Of a stretch of 64,000 nt of DNA, positions 55,769 to 64,000 are shown in pieces (the first letter of the stretch is position 1; each line of letters starts with the position of its first letter). This stretch comes from Dulcicalothrix desertica PCC 7102 (GTDB lineage Bacteria > Cyanobacteriota > Cyanobacteriia > Cyanobacteriales > Nostocaceae): contig NZ_RSCL01000008.1 in NCBI RefSeq assembly GCF_003991905.1, positions 1 to 64,000 on the forward strand, in the 5' to 3' direction. The translations under genes and the position numbers were made by a program. The notes below the pieces were generated by a model, which did not search any database, was not told where the DNA came from, and saw nothing but the letters and a program-made list of their open reading frames with translations.

Positions 55769-57270
55769 GAGTTAGTTGCCACTCTAACTGTGTCACCATC
55801 TTTGATGTAACCGGCGCCATCGATGACCACTTTGTCACCTACTTTCAAACCGTCTTTAATTTCAATACGGTTATTATTGAGTATTTCTCCCACTTGTACT
55901 TTCTGGGCTTTTACTTTGTCTTCACCCATTAGAATGAATACAATCGCACTGCCATCAGATTGTGGTTGAACAGCTTTTTGTGGGACTGCAACACCAATAG
56001 CAGTTGATGTGTTAATTTCACCAGTCGCGAACATTCCTGGTTTGAGCAAATTTGTGGGTGGCAAGTCTATTCTTACGGTTGCTTCGCGTCGCTGTTGGTT
56101 TACCACTGGCTCAATTTCTCTAACTGTGCCAATTAAACGAACTCGGTTATCGCGGTCTGAAGTTACTTGTACCGAAGCGCCAATTCTAACTTGAGGTAAC
56201 TGAACCTCTGGGACTTGCGCTTGTAATTCTAATTTGCCGTCTTGAACAATAGAAAATAGCTTTTGTGAGCCACCAACTACAGTACCAATTTGACTTTGTG
56301 GTGGAACTCCCGTCACATCACCCACACGCACTAGCTTCTCTGCTATATATCCTGAAACTGGCGCCCGAACAACAGTCTGACTTAGCTGCGTTTTGATTTG
56401 CTCTAATCTAGCATTATTACTCTTGACACTAGCAATTGCACTCGACGTTCCAGCTTCAGCAATACGAACCGCTGCAGTTGCGCTACCGACGTTTGCTTGT
56501 GCAGTGGCAACGTTTGCTTGAGCATTACGTATATTTGCCTCAGATTGACGCACTGCTTCACGCGCTGTAGCCAAAGTGGTTTCTAAGGTGTCTAATGCTT
56601 GACGACTAATGGCGCCTTGAGCGAAAAGTTGTTGATTACGGGTAACATTTCGCTGTGCATCATTTAATCTTGCCCGTGCTTGTCCTAAATCAGCTTGTCT
56701 TTGCTGCACAACTGCTTGTGCAGATGCGACTGCCGCTTGTGCTGCTTCAACTGCTGCTTGCCTTGATATTACATCAGCTTGCTTCGATGAAACATCTGCC
56801 TGTCTTGATTCAATATCTGCTCTTGCTTGACGAATTTGGTCTTGTATGACTGAGTTATCAAGTACTGCCATGACTTGACCTGCTTTTACAAAGTCACCAA
56901 TATCTACCAACACTTGCTTAACTTGTAAACCATTACTTTGTGGCAATACTGGCGTCAAGTCTCGTGCGGCAATGTTTCCCGTTACTGGCAAGGTACGAGC
57001 AATTCGAGTTGTTTCAGCTTGTGCAAGAGTCACAGTCATACTTGGCGCCACACTAGTTGACGCTGCTACCTGTTTGGCTTGTGGCATAGCACCCGGACGC
57101 TGGCTAAATGCTCGTATCCCTCCTAGGGCAATAATTATTCCCATTCCCAAACCAAGCATCAATGGAGTCAACCATCCCCGTTTTGGTCTTGGTGGTTCCG
57201 AATGCCAATCTTCCTCATCAACCGATATTGGTTTCCGCACTTCCAACTCAGAAAAACTTTCTTCCCCCAC
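55765..57270 (-). CDS. RND periplasmic adaptor (HlyD/AcrA family)
   Basis: This 501-residue membrane-fusion protein links the RND pump to the outer membrane. It has one N-terminal anchor (about LTPLMLGLGMGIIIALGG), a biotinyl-lipoyl domain, a long Ala-rich coiled-coil hairpin and barrel domains (RVGDVTGVPPQS, GMFATGEINTS). I start at GTG 57268-57270, because GGAGG lies eight bases upstream; a longer reading from 57336 would add 22 residues and contain that site. It precedes the pump gene by 30 bp. Confidence 0.88.
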   Translation of the reverse strand: MGEESFSELEVRKPISVDEEDWHSEPPRPKRGWLTPLMLGLGMGIIIALGGIRAFSQRPGAMPQAKQVAASTSVAPSMTVTLAQAETTRIARTLPVTGNIAARDLTPVLPQSNGLQVKQVLVDIGDFVKAGQVMAVLDNSVIQDQIRQARADIESRQADVSSKQADVISRQAAVEAAQAAVASAQAVVQQRQADLGQARARLNDAQRNVTRNQQLFAQGAISRQALDTLETTLATAREAVRQSEANIRNAQANVATAQANVGSATAAVRIAEAGTSSAIASVKSNNARLEQIKTQLSQTVVRAPVSGYIAEKLVRVGDVTGVPPQSQIGTVVGGSQKLFSIVQDGKLELQAQVPEVQLPQVRIGASVQVTSDRDNRVRLIGTVREIEPVVNQQRREATVRIDLPPTNLLKPGMFATGEINTSTAIGVAVPQKAVQPQSDGSAIVFILMGEDKVKAQKVQVGEILNNNRIEIKDGLKVGDKVVIDGAGYIKDGDTVRVATNS

Positions 57271-57935
57271 AATTAATGCCTCCAGTATGACCAAGTTGAA
57301 TTTACGCAGTTTTGTTTTGTTTAAGAAAGTTTTCAAACAATTACTACATCTTAACTATGCCGCACAAATTTGACTTCTGCCTGTAGAATATGTCACCCGA
57401 TAGCATGATTTTTAATCAATGACGAAGCGCGTCACACTCTTGACAATGCCTTAATCACCATCAAATCATCGTCAAATCACCGCAGCACAATGAGTTGATG
57501 TGAAAAAATAACAATCATAATAGGTTATTTAAATTTGTCCACCAAAGAAACCGGGTTTCTAGCCCAAATTCTCGTTTTGATTACAAATTAAGACAAAAAA
57601 ACCCGGTTTCTCAAAGCTTATGCTTTACCAACTAAATTTAATAGTTATTATGTATTATAGTGAGTTAGCGTAGTAAGCCTGCAGTTTTAAGGCGCCTAAA
57701 TATATAACTCATTAACCATAAATCTTTGCATCTACCTAAAGGCATAGCATATCCTGTGATAAGGGCAGAAAAACTTTTCTCGTCTGTGCAAGCGATTCGG
57801 GCAATTTAATGAATAGTGATGGTAGCTACGAACAAAATCTGGGAAAAATCTGTATAACCCTTAATTAATCAAACTATGTCTAAGTAGATTGATTAAGAAA
57901 ACCCATTAATACATAGTATCTAGATTCATACCAAT
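57271..57935. other. Gap with inverted repeats and palindrome
   Basis: This 665-bp gap between divergent units contains one GGCGCC (57691) and a perfect 13-bp inverted repeat AGAAACCGGGTTT (57546-57558)/AAACCCGGTTTCT (57599-57611). I see no gene or RNA. Confidence 0.5.
57546..57611. repeat. 13-bp inverted repeat with 40-nt spacer
   Basis: AGAAACCGGGTTT (57546-57558) is the exact complement of AAACCCGGTTTCT (57599-57611). It resembles the repeat used as a terminator at 45945. It is of the kind seen dispersed in cyanobacterial genomes. Confidence 0.8.
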
Positions 57936-58799
57936 ATGTTTAATACAACTGAAATTTTAATTGATGCGTTTGTAAAGCAGATTCGTGAAGGATATAGACG
58001 TACTTACGGCTGTCTAAAAACAGATTATCAAGATATTATCGCTTGGGCTGGCAATATGGCGTTAGAGAACATTGCCAACAGTGACGCTCTTTATCACAAC
58101 GTCGAACATTCTATTTTAGTAACCCTAGTTGGGCAAGAGATTCTTCGTGGTAAGCATATCCGTGAGGGAGGAGTATCGAGCGAAGACTGGTTACACTGTA
58201 TTATTTCGTTGTTATGTCATGATATTGGCTATGTCAAGGGAGTATGCCGTCAAGACAAAGAAATTGATGGTTTATATTCTACAGGCAAAGAAGGAAAAAT
58301 GATTCCTTTACCACCTGGCGCCTCTGATGCAAGTCTGACACCTTATCATGTAGACCGAGCGAAACTGTTTATTGATGAGCGATTCGGTGGTCATAAACTT
58401 ATTGACTCAGAAGTTATCAAAAGCAACATTGAATTAACTCGCTTCCCAGTACCTGCAAAAGAAGACAGTCAAGGAACCCAGTGTTTTGCAGGGTTGGTAC
58501 GTGCTGCTGATTTAATTGGACAATTGAGCGACCCTCGTTACCTAAATAAAATCACTTCATTGTTCTACGAATTTGAAGAAACAGGAATGAACAAGGTATT
58601 AGGGTATAAAACACCTGCGGATTTGCGTAAAAACTACGCCAAGTTCTACTGGAACGGTGTGTTCCCTTATATCCAAGACGGTTTACGTTACTTGTCTTTA
58701 ACGCAACAGGGTAAACAAATCATAGCCAATCTATACTCCAACGTCTTTGTCGTCGAACACGAGCGCCAAATTGAAGAAAAACTGTACCTCGTTAGTTAA
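57936..58799 (+). CDS. HD-domain metal-dependent phosphohydrolase
   Basis: This 287-residue protein has an HD fold: LYHNVEHS with His54 and His58, CHDIGYVKG with His95-Asp96, and later metal and phosphate-binding residues in KEIDGLYSTG. HD proteins hydrolyse phosphate esters including nucleotides and cyclic nucleotides; the substrate here is unknown. It is soluble with no sensory domain. Start ATG at 57936. The neighbour upstream is the divergent adaptor gene. Confidence 0.85.
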   Translation: MFNTTEILIDAFVKQIREGYRRTYGCLKTDYQDIIAWAGNMALENIANSDALYHNVEHSILVTLVGQEILRGKHIREGGVSSEDWLHCIISLLCHDIGYVKGVCRQDKEIDGLYSTGKEGKMIPLPPGASDASLTPYHVDRAKLFIDERFGGHKLIDSEVIKSNIELTRFPVPAKEDSQGTQCFAGLVRAADLIGQLSDPRYLNKITSLFYEFEETGMNKVLGYKTPADLRKNYAKFYWNGVFPYIQDGLRYLSLTQQGKQIIANLYSNVFVVEHERQIEEKLYLVS

Positions 58800-58914
58800 A
58801 AGTGCTGAGTGCTGAGTGCTGAGTAGAGTTAGTAGTTAGGAGTTAGGAGTTAGGAGTAAAAAAAAACTCAGCACTCAGCACTTTCTACTCAGTACTTTCT
58901 ATTCAGCACTTTGT
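58800..58914. repeat. Heptamer tandem repeats
   Basis: AGTGCTG units (58800-58824), GTTAGGA units (58828-58857) and the complementary CTCAGCACTCAGCACT (58866-58881) fill the gap after the HD gene. The first and last arms can form a hairpin. Confidence 0.88.
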
Positions 58915-58998
58915 AAAGATTGACATTTTGCCCCACAACGTTGACGATAAACAATTAACTTATAACTATAAGCACTTGACAATTTACATAAACTGACT

Positions 58999-60117
58999 AT
59001 GAATTGGTGGCAACGTTTAAAGAAAAACCCTTTAGCAAGGTTTGGGGCAATACTATTGATAATTTTCTATGTATCGGTAATTGGAGCAGACTTTTTTGCT
59101 CCATATAGACCCAATGAACCACAAGCAAACGGTTCATTGCTTCCACCCACTAAGATTTATTATCAAACGCGCGATGGAGGAAGGTTTATTGGCCCTCACG
59201 TTTACCCAACGACGCAGGGAAAGACCGATTTGAATACGGGCAAACGCGAAATTATCGTAGATTACACCAAACCCTCGCCGATTCGACTATTTACCGCAGG
59301 GCCTGAATATAAGCTATTTCAGTTAAGTTTACCATTACCACCTTCATGGCAAGAAGTTGATATTCTGCCAGGTATCACTCTCAACTTGCACTTATTTGGT
59401 GCGGATGGTGACGGAAGAGTAAATATTTTGGGAACTGATGACCAAGGTCGCGACCAATTTAGTCGTCTTTTGCACGGTGGTCGTATCAGCTTATTTATAG
59501 GAATTGTTGGGGTTGCAATTTCTTTTCCTATCGGGATGTTAGTTGGTGGTATTTCTGGCTACTTTGCTGGTTGGACAGACAGCACGATTATGCGATTTGT
59601 TGAAGTGCTAATGACAATTCCTACAACTTATTTATTAATTGCTCTTGCTGCAGTACTACCCCCCGGACTAAGTAGCACTGAACGCTTCTTACTTATCATC
59701 GTTATTACCTCGTTTGTTCGTTGGGCTGGTTTGGCACGGGTAATTCGCGGTCAAGTATTATCAATTAAAGAGCGCGAATTTGTTCAAGCTGCACGGGCAA
59801 TGGGAGGTAAACCTATATACATTATTTTGCGCCATATTTTACCCCAAACAGCGACTTATATAATTATTGCAGCGACTCTTTCAATTCCTAGTTTTATTGA
59901 GGCAGAATCGGTATTAAGTTTGATTGGTTTAGGCATTCAACAACCAGATGCCTCTTGGGGTAACATGTTATCGTTAGCTTCAAACGCTTCGATTATAGTG
60001 CTACAGCCTTGGTTGATAATACCACCTGCATTGTTAATTATTTTGACTGTACTCGCATTTAACTTACTGGGAGATGGTTTACGTGATGCCCTAGACCCAC
60101 GCAGTTTACAGCGATAA
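58999..60117 (+). CDS. DppC/OppC-type ABC transporter permease
   Basis: This 372-residue permease has an N-terminal membrane segment (about 14-32), a roughly 100-residue periplasmic insert, and a transmembrane core of about five segments. The EAA-like loop VIRGQVLSIKEREFVQAARAMGG (about 250-272) contacts the ATPase; I note only AARAMGG here. Relatives import peptides or nickel. No DppB, ATPase or binding protein is adjacent, so partners must be elsewhere. Start ATG at 58999. Confidence 0.88.
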   Translation: MNWWQRLKKNPLARFGAILLIIFYVSVIGADFFAPYRPNEPQANGSLLPPTKIYYQTRDGGRFIGPHVYPTTQGKTDLNTGKREIIVDYTKPSPIRLFTAGPEYKLFQLSLPLPPSWQEVDILPGITLNLHLFGADGDGRVNILGTDDQGRDQFSRLLHGGRISLFIGIVGVAISFPIGMLVGGISGYFAGWTDSTIMRFVEVLMTIPTTYLLIALAAVLPPGLSSTERFLLIIVITSFVRWAGLARVIRGQVLSIKEREFVQAARAMGGKPIYIILRHILPQTATYIIIAATLSIPSFIEAESVLSLIGLGIQQPDASWGNMLSLASNASIIVLQPWLIIPPALLIILTVLAFNLLGDGLRDALDPRSLQR

Positions 60118-60123
60118 TATTAC

Positions 60124-60152
60124 CTCTTGTAGGATAGGCATCCTGCCTGTCC
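60124..60152. repeat. Dispersed element arm
   Basis: CTCTTGTAGGATAGGCATCCTGCCTGT is a diverged arm of the dispersed element. The internal AGGCATCCTGCCT forms a short hairpin and it may terminate the permease gene. Confidence 0.75.
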
Positions 60153-60165
60153 TTCTTTTTTTTAC

Positions 60166-60438
60166 TTAATATTCATCAGTAAAAAATTCTGGGTCATCAT
60201 CAGAGACCGAATTCCCTCGAACAGAGCCGCTAAGACCCCATACTGGTATTAGAAGAGCCATACTAATAATTCCAATACCAGCACTAAACGCCAATAGTAA
60301 GCCGAAAGGTATTTGAATCGACTGGTAGGACAGAAATCTTAAAGATACAGGTTCAGCGTTTTGGACGGCAACAATAGCAATCGCAATTACCCAGAACGCT
60401 ATTAGTAAAGATGTTAGTAGGTTGGCAATAGTTTTCAT
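60166..60438 (-). CDS. LapA (DUF1049) small membrane protein
   Basis: This 90-residue protein matches the LapA (DUF1049) pattern: two membrane segments (about 8-28 and 45-66) and the short conserved NAEPVSLRFL between them. LapA-family proteins are involved in envelope or lipopolysaccharide assembly in other bacteria; the role here is unknown. The C-terminus is acidic (DDDPEFFTDEY). Start ATG at 60436-60438. Confidence 0.8.
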   Translation of the reverse strand: MKTIANLLTSLLIAFWVIAIAIVAVQNAEPVSLRFLSYQSIQIPFGLLLAFSAGIGIISMALLIPVWGLSGSVRGNSVSDDDPEFFTDEY

Positions 60439-60801
60439 TTTGTTTACTTTTTTAGCGTTTTATTAAGGTTAAAGCTAGGTCAGTCGAACGTATAACGCTG
60501 TATATAACAGGATTATGGCGAATTGCGGTTAAAGCACATCTTATAAAAAACTCATCAATTGGTATACAACATAGCTTTTATATTTGCCACAATAGTAAAC
60601 AAACTACTGTTGTGGCTGTTTCTGTTACATTGTTTCCGCTCGCTACTGCTGGTTGATGAAGCTAAATTGCGCTTAAGTAGTATACCAAATAACCAAAATT
60701 AATTTGGCTTAAGTATAGGCTTTATCAATATAGCTGTTGAAAGCACCGTTTTTAATAAATAAAAGCAGTTTTTTGTCGCTGAGGCGCCAAATTTCATTTG
60801 A
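60439..60801. other. Intergenic gap
   Basis: This 363-bp gap separates the LapA and nuclease genes, which are divergent. It has one GGCGCC (60782) near the next start. Nothing else stands out. Confidence 0.4.
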
Positions 60802-61701
60802 ATGAAGTTGGTGTCAAATTTTACATTAAGCTATAACTTGACTCGAACAATGTTAACCCCTCGACCATTCATAAGCTATCATCTTTGGTCATTAGTTACC
60901 CCGGCAGCAGGACAACAACGTTTGCATTGTCAAATGCGAAGGGGGTTTATTAAAGCACGTCAGCACGAACCACAAGTAAAAGCTTTATTAAAAAGCGCAA
61001 CTCCATCACAGCGTATAGGTCTGTTAGCGCAAAAAGGAGTATATGAATTTCATCACAACCCACACCTTCTAAAGCGAGATGATGGCGTTGAAAAAGTCGC
61101 ACAACTACTGAAATTAAATTATACAACCACAGAAGTCCAACAACGGGTGTTGCAAATCTTAAAAAACTATCATAGTTCACCTTTACTACATAATAAGCAA
61201 ATAATCCAGTTGACACGTGGTGATGAAGGTTTTCCAAAACCAATTGCCGTAGAAAAACAAGATTACCGTTTTCGATTATACGCAGCAATGGACTGTGTTT
61301 TTATAGAAGGTGACATAAATATCCAACATCAACCTGCATCACTACGGACTTTACATATTTTAGACTTCAAAACAGGCAAATCACCATTTGACCGCCGACA
61401 AGCGTTAGTTTATTTAGTCGCAGCACGATATTTATACCCTGAGTATCAAGCTATAGCTTCGTTTTATAATTTAGAAGTTGGCAAAAAATCTGAGCTAATC
61501 GTAATTTCTGACAGCGAATTAGATAAAATCGAGCAAGAACTGGCAAATATAGCTACTAAACACCAGCAAGATATCGAAAGATATCAACAAAAAGCACAGT
61601 TCTTTAACACAATATTTCCACCAAACCCAGGCTACCACTGTCGTTTTTGCCCGTTTAACTCCATTTGCCAATTTTCCAGCGTACCTAAAAAAATAGTATA
61701 A
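60802..61701 (+). CDS. Cas4/AddB-like PD-(D/E)XK nuclease with Fe-S staple
   Basis: This 299-residue protein has the RecB-like nuclease motif (Asp164 in AAMDCVF, Asp188 and Lys190 in ILDFKTGK, and Gln200 in RRQALVY). The four cysteines of an Fe-S staple are present: Cys43 near the N-terminus, and Cys280, Cys283 and Cys289 in YHCRFCPFNSICQF. This matches the AddB/Cas4 type in which a 4Fe-4S cluster clamps the fold. No Cas genes or helicase adjoin, so it is a stand-alone nuclease of unknown role. The start is the ATG at 60802, with Met17 as an alternative. The convergent next gene leaves 16 bp. Confidence 0.8.
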   Translation: MKLVSNFTLSYNLTRTMLTPRPFISYHLWSLVTPAAGQQRLHCQMRRGFIKARQHEPQVKALLKSATPSQRIGLLAQKGVYEFHHNPHLLKRDDGVEKVAQLLKLNYTTTEVQQRVLQILKNYHSSPLLHNKQIIQLTRGDEGFPKPIAVEKQDYRFRLYAAMDCVFIEGDINIQHQPASLRTLHILDFKTGKSPFDRRQALVYLVAARYLYPEYQAIASFYNLEVGKKSELIVISDSELDKIEQELANIATKHQQDIERYQQKAQFFNTIFPPNPGYHCRFCPFNSICQFSSVPKKIV

Positions 61702-61717
61702 ATATATTGTGGTACTA

Positions 61718-63004
61718 TTATTTAGTTTTAATCTGATTAAAGTATGAAATGTCTACATTTCCAAAATGAATACTGTAGGCAATATTCAACTGTTCAAGGG
61801 TTTCCACAAGCCAAACTATACCGCTTGTCGTCGCTGACTCATAATGATTAAACAGAATTGCGAATCGTTTTGTTAAATAAGGTTTGACTTTACGACAAAT
61901 CAACACTATTTTGAGTAACAATCCTGTTGTAATCAGGGTACCTTGGTTGGCAATTAAATCAATAAAAGTAAAATGCTGGGGTGATGTTGCACTTTCTACA
62001 ACTAAAAAGTTTAGTAATTGACTACAGGTACGAACTAATAAAAATTCGTTCATTTTTTGGTCGTTAGTATCTCTTAAAGTATTTTGTAATTGTTTATACA
62101 AACGGTTATTAAATTGTAGCTTGCCATATTCTCTATCAATGCCAGAAGTAAGATATTCATATAAGTCATCTTTAAAGGCGCCATAACAAGAAGCTTGAGT
62201 ATAATTTAAAAATCTTCGTGCCAATTGTTCATAAGTGTAATCACCCTCAACTCTACCCATAAATTGTGTGAGAGCAGCGTTTAAATTTGCTTCACTTAAT
62301 AAAGTCGGATTATTAACGGGCAAAATTAGTTTACTTGTATTATTATTTTTATCGATTTGTGAAGCTTGATGGCAACGAACTTTCCAAGTAACATAACGCG
62401 ATAAATCAAGCTCAAAGTCTTTTTGAACTTCAGCTTTAATTTTCTTAACAGTCCACTTATGTTCAATTGTTGAGTCTTCTGTTAGTAAACAATGCTCATA
62501 TAAATATGGGTAGCGTCGCATTAACGTAGCTAGGGGTTGATGAACATTGCGCTGTGTTTGATTGTGTGAAATTACTTGTGTTAATCGGCGCAAAGCAACA
62601 TATTGCTCACTTTGGATAAAATTTTTCACTAATATGTGTAGGCGCCGAATTGCCTTTTCGCGAATACTAATAATTTTATGACGAGAAGGTGAAGATTGAA
62701 ATAAGGTAATTAAATCGGGGATAAAACTATGTATTTGTGGCTGCATGTGCCAGCGATTAATCAAAATATGGCAGCAACGATTAAGAAAAAAATTAAACTC
62801 ATGTTCAGCGGTTTCAGACGTAGTAATTTTATCTAAAGCCAATAATATCTCTGATTCTGGATAATCAAAACCATTTATAAAAAGTGCTTTAAAACGTACA
62901 AGCATCTGATTTGGTGATTCAACTTGCACAAAATGTAGCAAATGTTGATATATCTTTTGTTTTTCAGGAAGGCTTGTATAGTAGAGATTTATTAAATTGC
63001 TCAC
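61718..63004 (-). CDS. Cyanobacterial protein of unknown function, 428 residues
   Basis: This 428-residue protein has no family I recognise. It is largely helical and rich in Leu, Asn and Thr, with no signal peptide or membrane segment; a middle region (about 100-200) is basic. I use the GTG at 63002-63004; no in-frame ATG of comparable context lies near. It is convergent with the Fe-S nuclease gene, with only 16 bp between. A functional link to the nuclease is possible but not supported by sequence. Confidence 0.65.
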   Translation of the reverse strand: MSNLINLYYTSLPEKQKIYQHLLHFVQVESPNQMLVRFKALFINGFDYPESEILLALDKITTSETAEHEFNFFLNRCCHILINRWHMQPQIHSFIPDLITLFQSSPSRHKIISIREKAIRRLHILVKNFIQSEQYVALRRLTQVISHNQTQRNVHQPLATLMRRYPYLYEHCLLTEDSTIEHKWTVKKIKAEVQKDFELDLSRYVTWKVRCHQASQIDKNNNTSKLILPVNNPTLLSEANLNAALTQFMGRVEGDYTYEQLARRFLNYTQASCYGAFKDDLYEYLTSGIDREYGKLQFNNRLYKQLQNTLRDTNDQKMNEFLLVRTCSQLLNFLVVESATSPQHFTFIDLIANQGTLITTGLLLKIVLICRKVKPYLTKRFAILFNHYESATTSGIVWLVETLEQLNIAYSIHFGNVDISYFNQIKTK

Positions 63005-63462
63005 TTGCTTTCACCGCTAATATATAGTGCTGAATGTAAAGACGTGACATGTCGCCTCTTGTGCCGAGTGTCATTTAATAGTAGATTAAAGTCAAATTTA
63101 ATATTTATATTTTTATCTTTATTTTTATCTCTTATGCAATGTCAATTACCGCTAATTGAAGAAATAATATTCATAAAATTTAAATATATTTACTGATGTA
63201 CTTAACTTAAGAAAATTTACTGTTTATCGATAATATTACCTGATTATAATTAAAGAATTTTACTTAAGCATCTTACTGTTTTTATATGAGTGACTAAATT
63301 TAGTGCGTGATAATTTCCAAAGTAATCTATGAATATACTGAGATTAATCAAGCTTGAATAAAGCTTTGCTATAAAACGATGAATTATCTGTAAAAGTAAT
63401 TGTAGAGACGCAATTTACCTTGCATCTCTACTCAGAACTCAGCACTCAGAACTTTTTACTCA
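63005..63462. other. Gap with GAGACG hairpin and heptamer repeats
   Basis: This 458-bp AT-rich gap contains GTAGAGACGCAA (63403-63414) complementary to TTGCATCTCTAC (63421-63432), and CTCAGAACTCAGCACTCAG heptamers at 63433-63452. I see no gene. Confidence 0.55.
63403..63459. repeat. GAGACG hairpin plus heptamers
   Basis: GTAGAGACGCAA/TTGCATCTCTAC forms a stem, followed by CTCAGAA and CTCAGCA heptamers. It lies immediately after the transglutaminase stop and may terminate that gene. Confidence 0.8.
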
Positions 63463-64000
63463 TTACTTTTGAGGTGGCAACTCATCAAGAATAGTAAAGC
63501 GAATGTGATTAATAGCTAGCTCACCGATTGAAATATCTTCTTTTGTCAGGCGTACACCTTTACTAAACAAGCTTTCAAATGAAATACCCTTACCGATTTC
63601 GATATGGTACCAGCATAGACCCATAAAAAATCGGGTTGGATGAGCGCTATAATATCCTAAGTCATCAGGGTTAGACTCCATTGGCAACCAACCGAAGCCA
63701 GGGATATAAAATTCTAACCAGACGTGATTGAAGTCAGGTTGTAAAGGAACATTTTGATGTTCGGCAAATGCAGGACATTTATAGCGTCCAACTGTACGGC
63801 AAGCTATGCCATTCAAACGACATAGTGCGAGTAAAACTCCTACGTACTCACCACACGAACCTACACCACGTTCAAGTACAACATCAGGAGAGTCGATATA
63901 AGGTTTTATACCGTATGAAAGCTGGTCATACACATAATTACGGATGTTATACATTTTCCGTAAAATATTAGTTTCTGTACCAACAGCGTCTTGTGCTGCG
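63463..64000 (-). CDS. Transglutaminase-like cysteine protease (partial at window edge)
   Basis: At least 179 residues are visible of a protein with the transglutaminase core: nucleophile Cys in GSCGEYVG, His in FNHVWLEFY, and a third residue Asn/Asp in MESNPDD. The frame continues upstream of the internal Met at 63952-63954 to the window edge without a stop (reading AAQDAVGTETNILRK), so the start is outside the window. Such proteins act as peptidases or deamidases, or as transglutaminases. The role is unknown. Confidence 0.8.
   Translation of the reverse strand, partial: AAQDAVGTETNILRKMYNIRNYVYDQLSYGIKPYIDSPDVVLERGVGSCGEYVGVLLALCRLNGIACRTVGRYKCPAFAEHQNVPLQPDFNHVWLEFYIPGFGWLPMESNPDDLGYYSAHPTRFFMGLCWYHIEIGKGISFESLFSKGVRLTKEDISIGELAINHIRFTILDELPPQK

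Larger units (their letters stand above)
64..62646. repeat. Highly iterated palindrome GGCGCC (about 100 copies)
   Basis: GGCGCC occurs about 100 times across the window by eye count, for example at 64, 1344, 4444, 7475, 11341, 14294, 20571, 24078, 29538, 35274, 40899, 45790, 51336, 51381, 51426, 54181, 57043 and 62641. With about 40% G+C, roughly four copies would be expected by chance. Copies lie on genes of both strands and in different frames (Gly-Ala, Arg-Arg, Trp-Arg), and some are intergenic (2245, 17946, 31590, 43322, 57691, 60782), so selection acts on DNA rather than protein. Flanking bases vary, so the conserved core is the hexamer. This is analogous to HIP1 of other cyanobacteria, which I did not see here. 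Confidence 0.9.

Noticed and set aside
57271-57336. Longer N-terminus for the RND adaptor
   Set aside because: A GTG at 57270 has GGAGG eight bases upstream; the longer reading would contain that site inside the protein.
63005-63196. Small plus-strand frame after the unknown-function gene
   Set aside because: It has no ribosome-binding site, reads as hydrophobic AT-rich text and lies in a promoter gap.
63952-63954. ATG at 63954 as the start of the transglutaminase
   Set aside because: The same frame continues without a stop to the window edge, so this is an internal methionine.
1-64000. tRNA, rRNA or insertion-sequence genes
   Set aside because: Reading intergenic gaps on both strands showed no cloverleaf-like T-arm sequence, ribosomal RNA core or transposase.

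Overview
The window reads as ordinary chromosome of a cyanobacterium, most likely a filamentous Nostocales-type strain. The evidence is a cyAbrB regulator, a DUF3386 protein, a DXCF-type cyanobacteriochrome histidine kinase, an Rcp-type response regulator, RlpA and amidase envelope genes, and long tandem heptamer repeats typical of such genomes. Base composition is fairly AT-rich, yet the palindrome GGCGCC recurs about 100 times in 64 kb by eye count, in all reading frames and in some intergenic gaps. I noticed no copy of the usual cyanobacterial palindrome GCGATCGC. This iterated word is the most striking whole-window signal.

Left part (1-17 kb): a CbbX-like AAA+ ATPase that lacks the pore-loop tyrosine, two tandem small secreted paralogues, an overlapping basic/acidic gene pair resembling a toxin-immunity cassette, a START-like protein, an SGNH hydrolase, a cell-wall amidase, a histone-deacetylase-family amidohydrolase, gyrA-lnt, a DUF4870 protein, a GH1 beta-glucosidase, a GFA-type zinc protein, an EEP-family phosphatase and DUF3386. 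Middle left (17-34 kb): a GAF-LuxR regulator, a TIR-TM-TPR protein, RlpA, a large KatE-type catalase, a PD-(D/E)XK-like protein with GKEI repeats, a membrane protein of unknown function, a GT39 glycosyltransferase, a ClC protein, cyAbrB, and the chain Rrf2-cbiB-pyrR-small membrane protein.

Middle (34-43 kb): four signalling genes on the minus strand, namely two hybrid histidine kinases, an Rcp-like receiver and a REC-PAS-GAF-PAS-CBCR-kinase that probably senses light. Right part (43-64 kb): moaE, an HsdR-N-like protein, a yybP-ykoY (Mn2+) riboswitch in front of a UPF0016/GDT1 manganese exporter, a TPR protein, an uncharacterised basic-tailed protein, a DUF39 homocysteine-biosynthesis protein, a pentapeptide-repeat protein, a solitary AbiEii-type nucleotidyltransferase, an RND pump with its adaptor, an HD phosphohydrolase, an orphan DppC-type permease, a LapA-domain protein, a Cas4/AddB-like Fe-S nuclease, a cyanobacterial protein of unknown function, and a transglutaminase that runs off the right edge.

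Intergenic gaps hold three kinds of repeat: heptamer tandem repeats, a dispersed hairpin element ending in CCACAAGA that has spawned 13-bp tandem arrays at two loci, and GTTGGGT/ACCCAAC and GAGACG hairpins. Several repeats run into coding sequence and form protein ends. I saw no tRNA, rRNA, transposase or CRISPR array.
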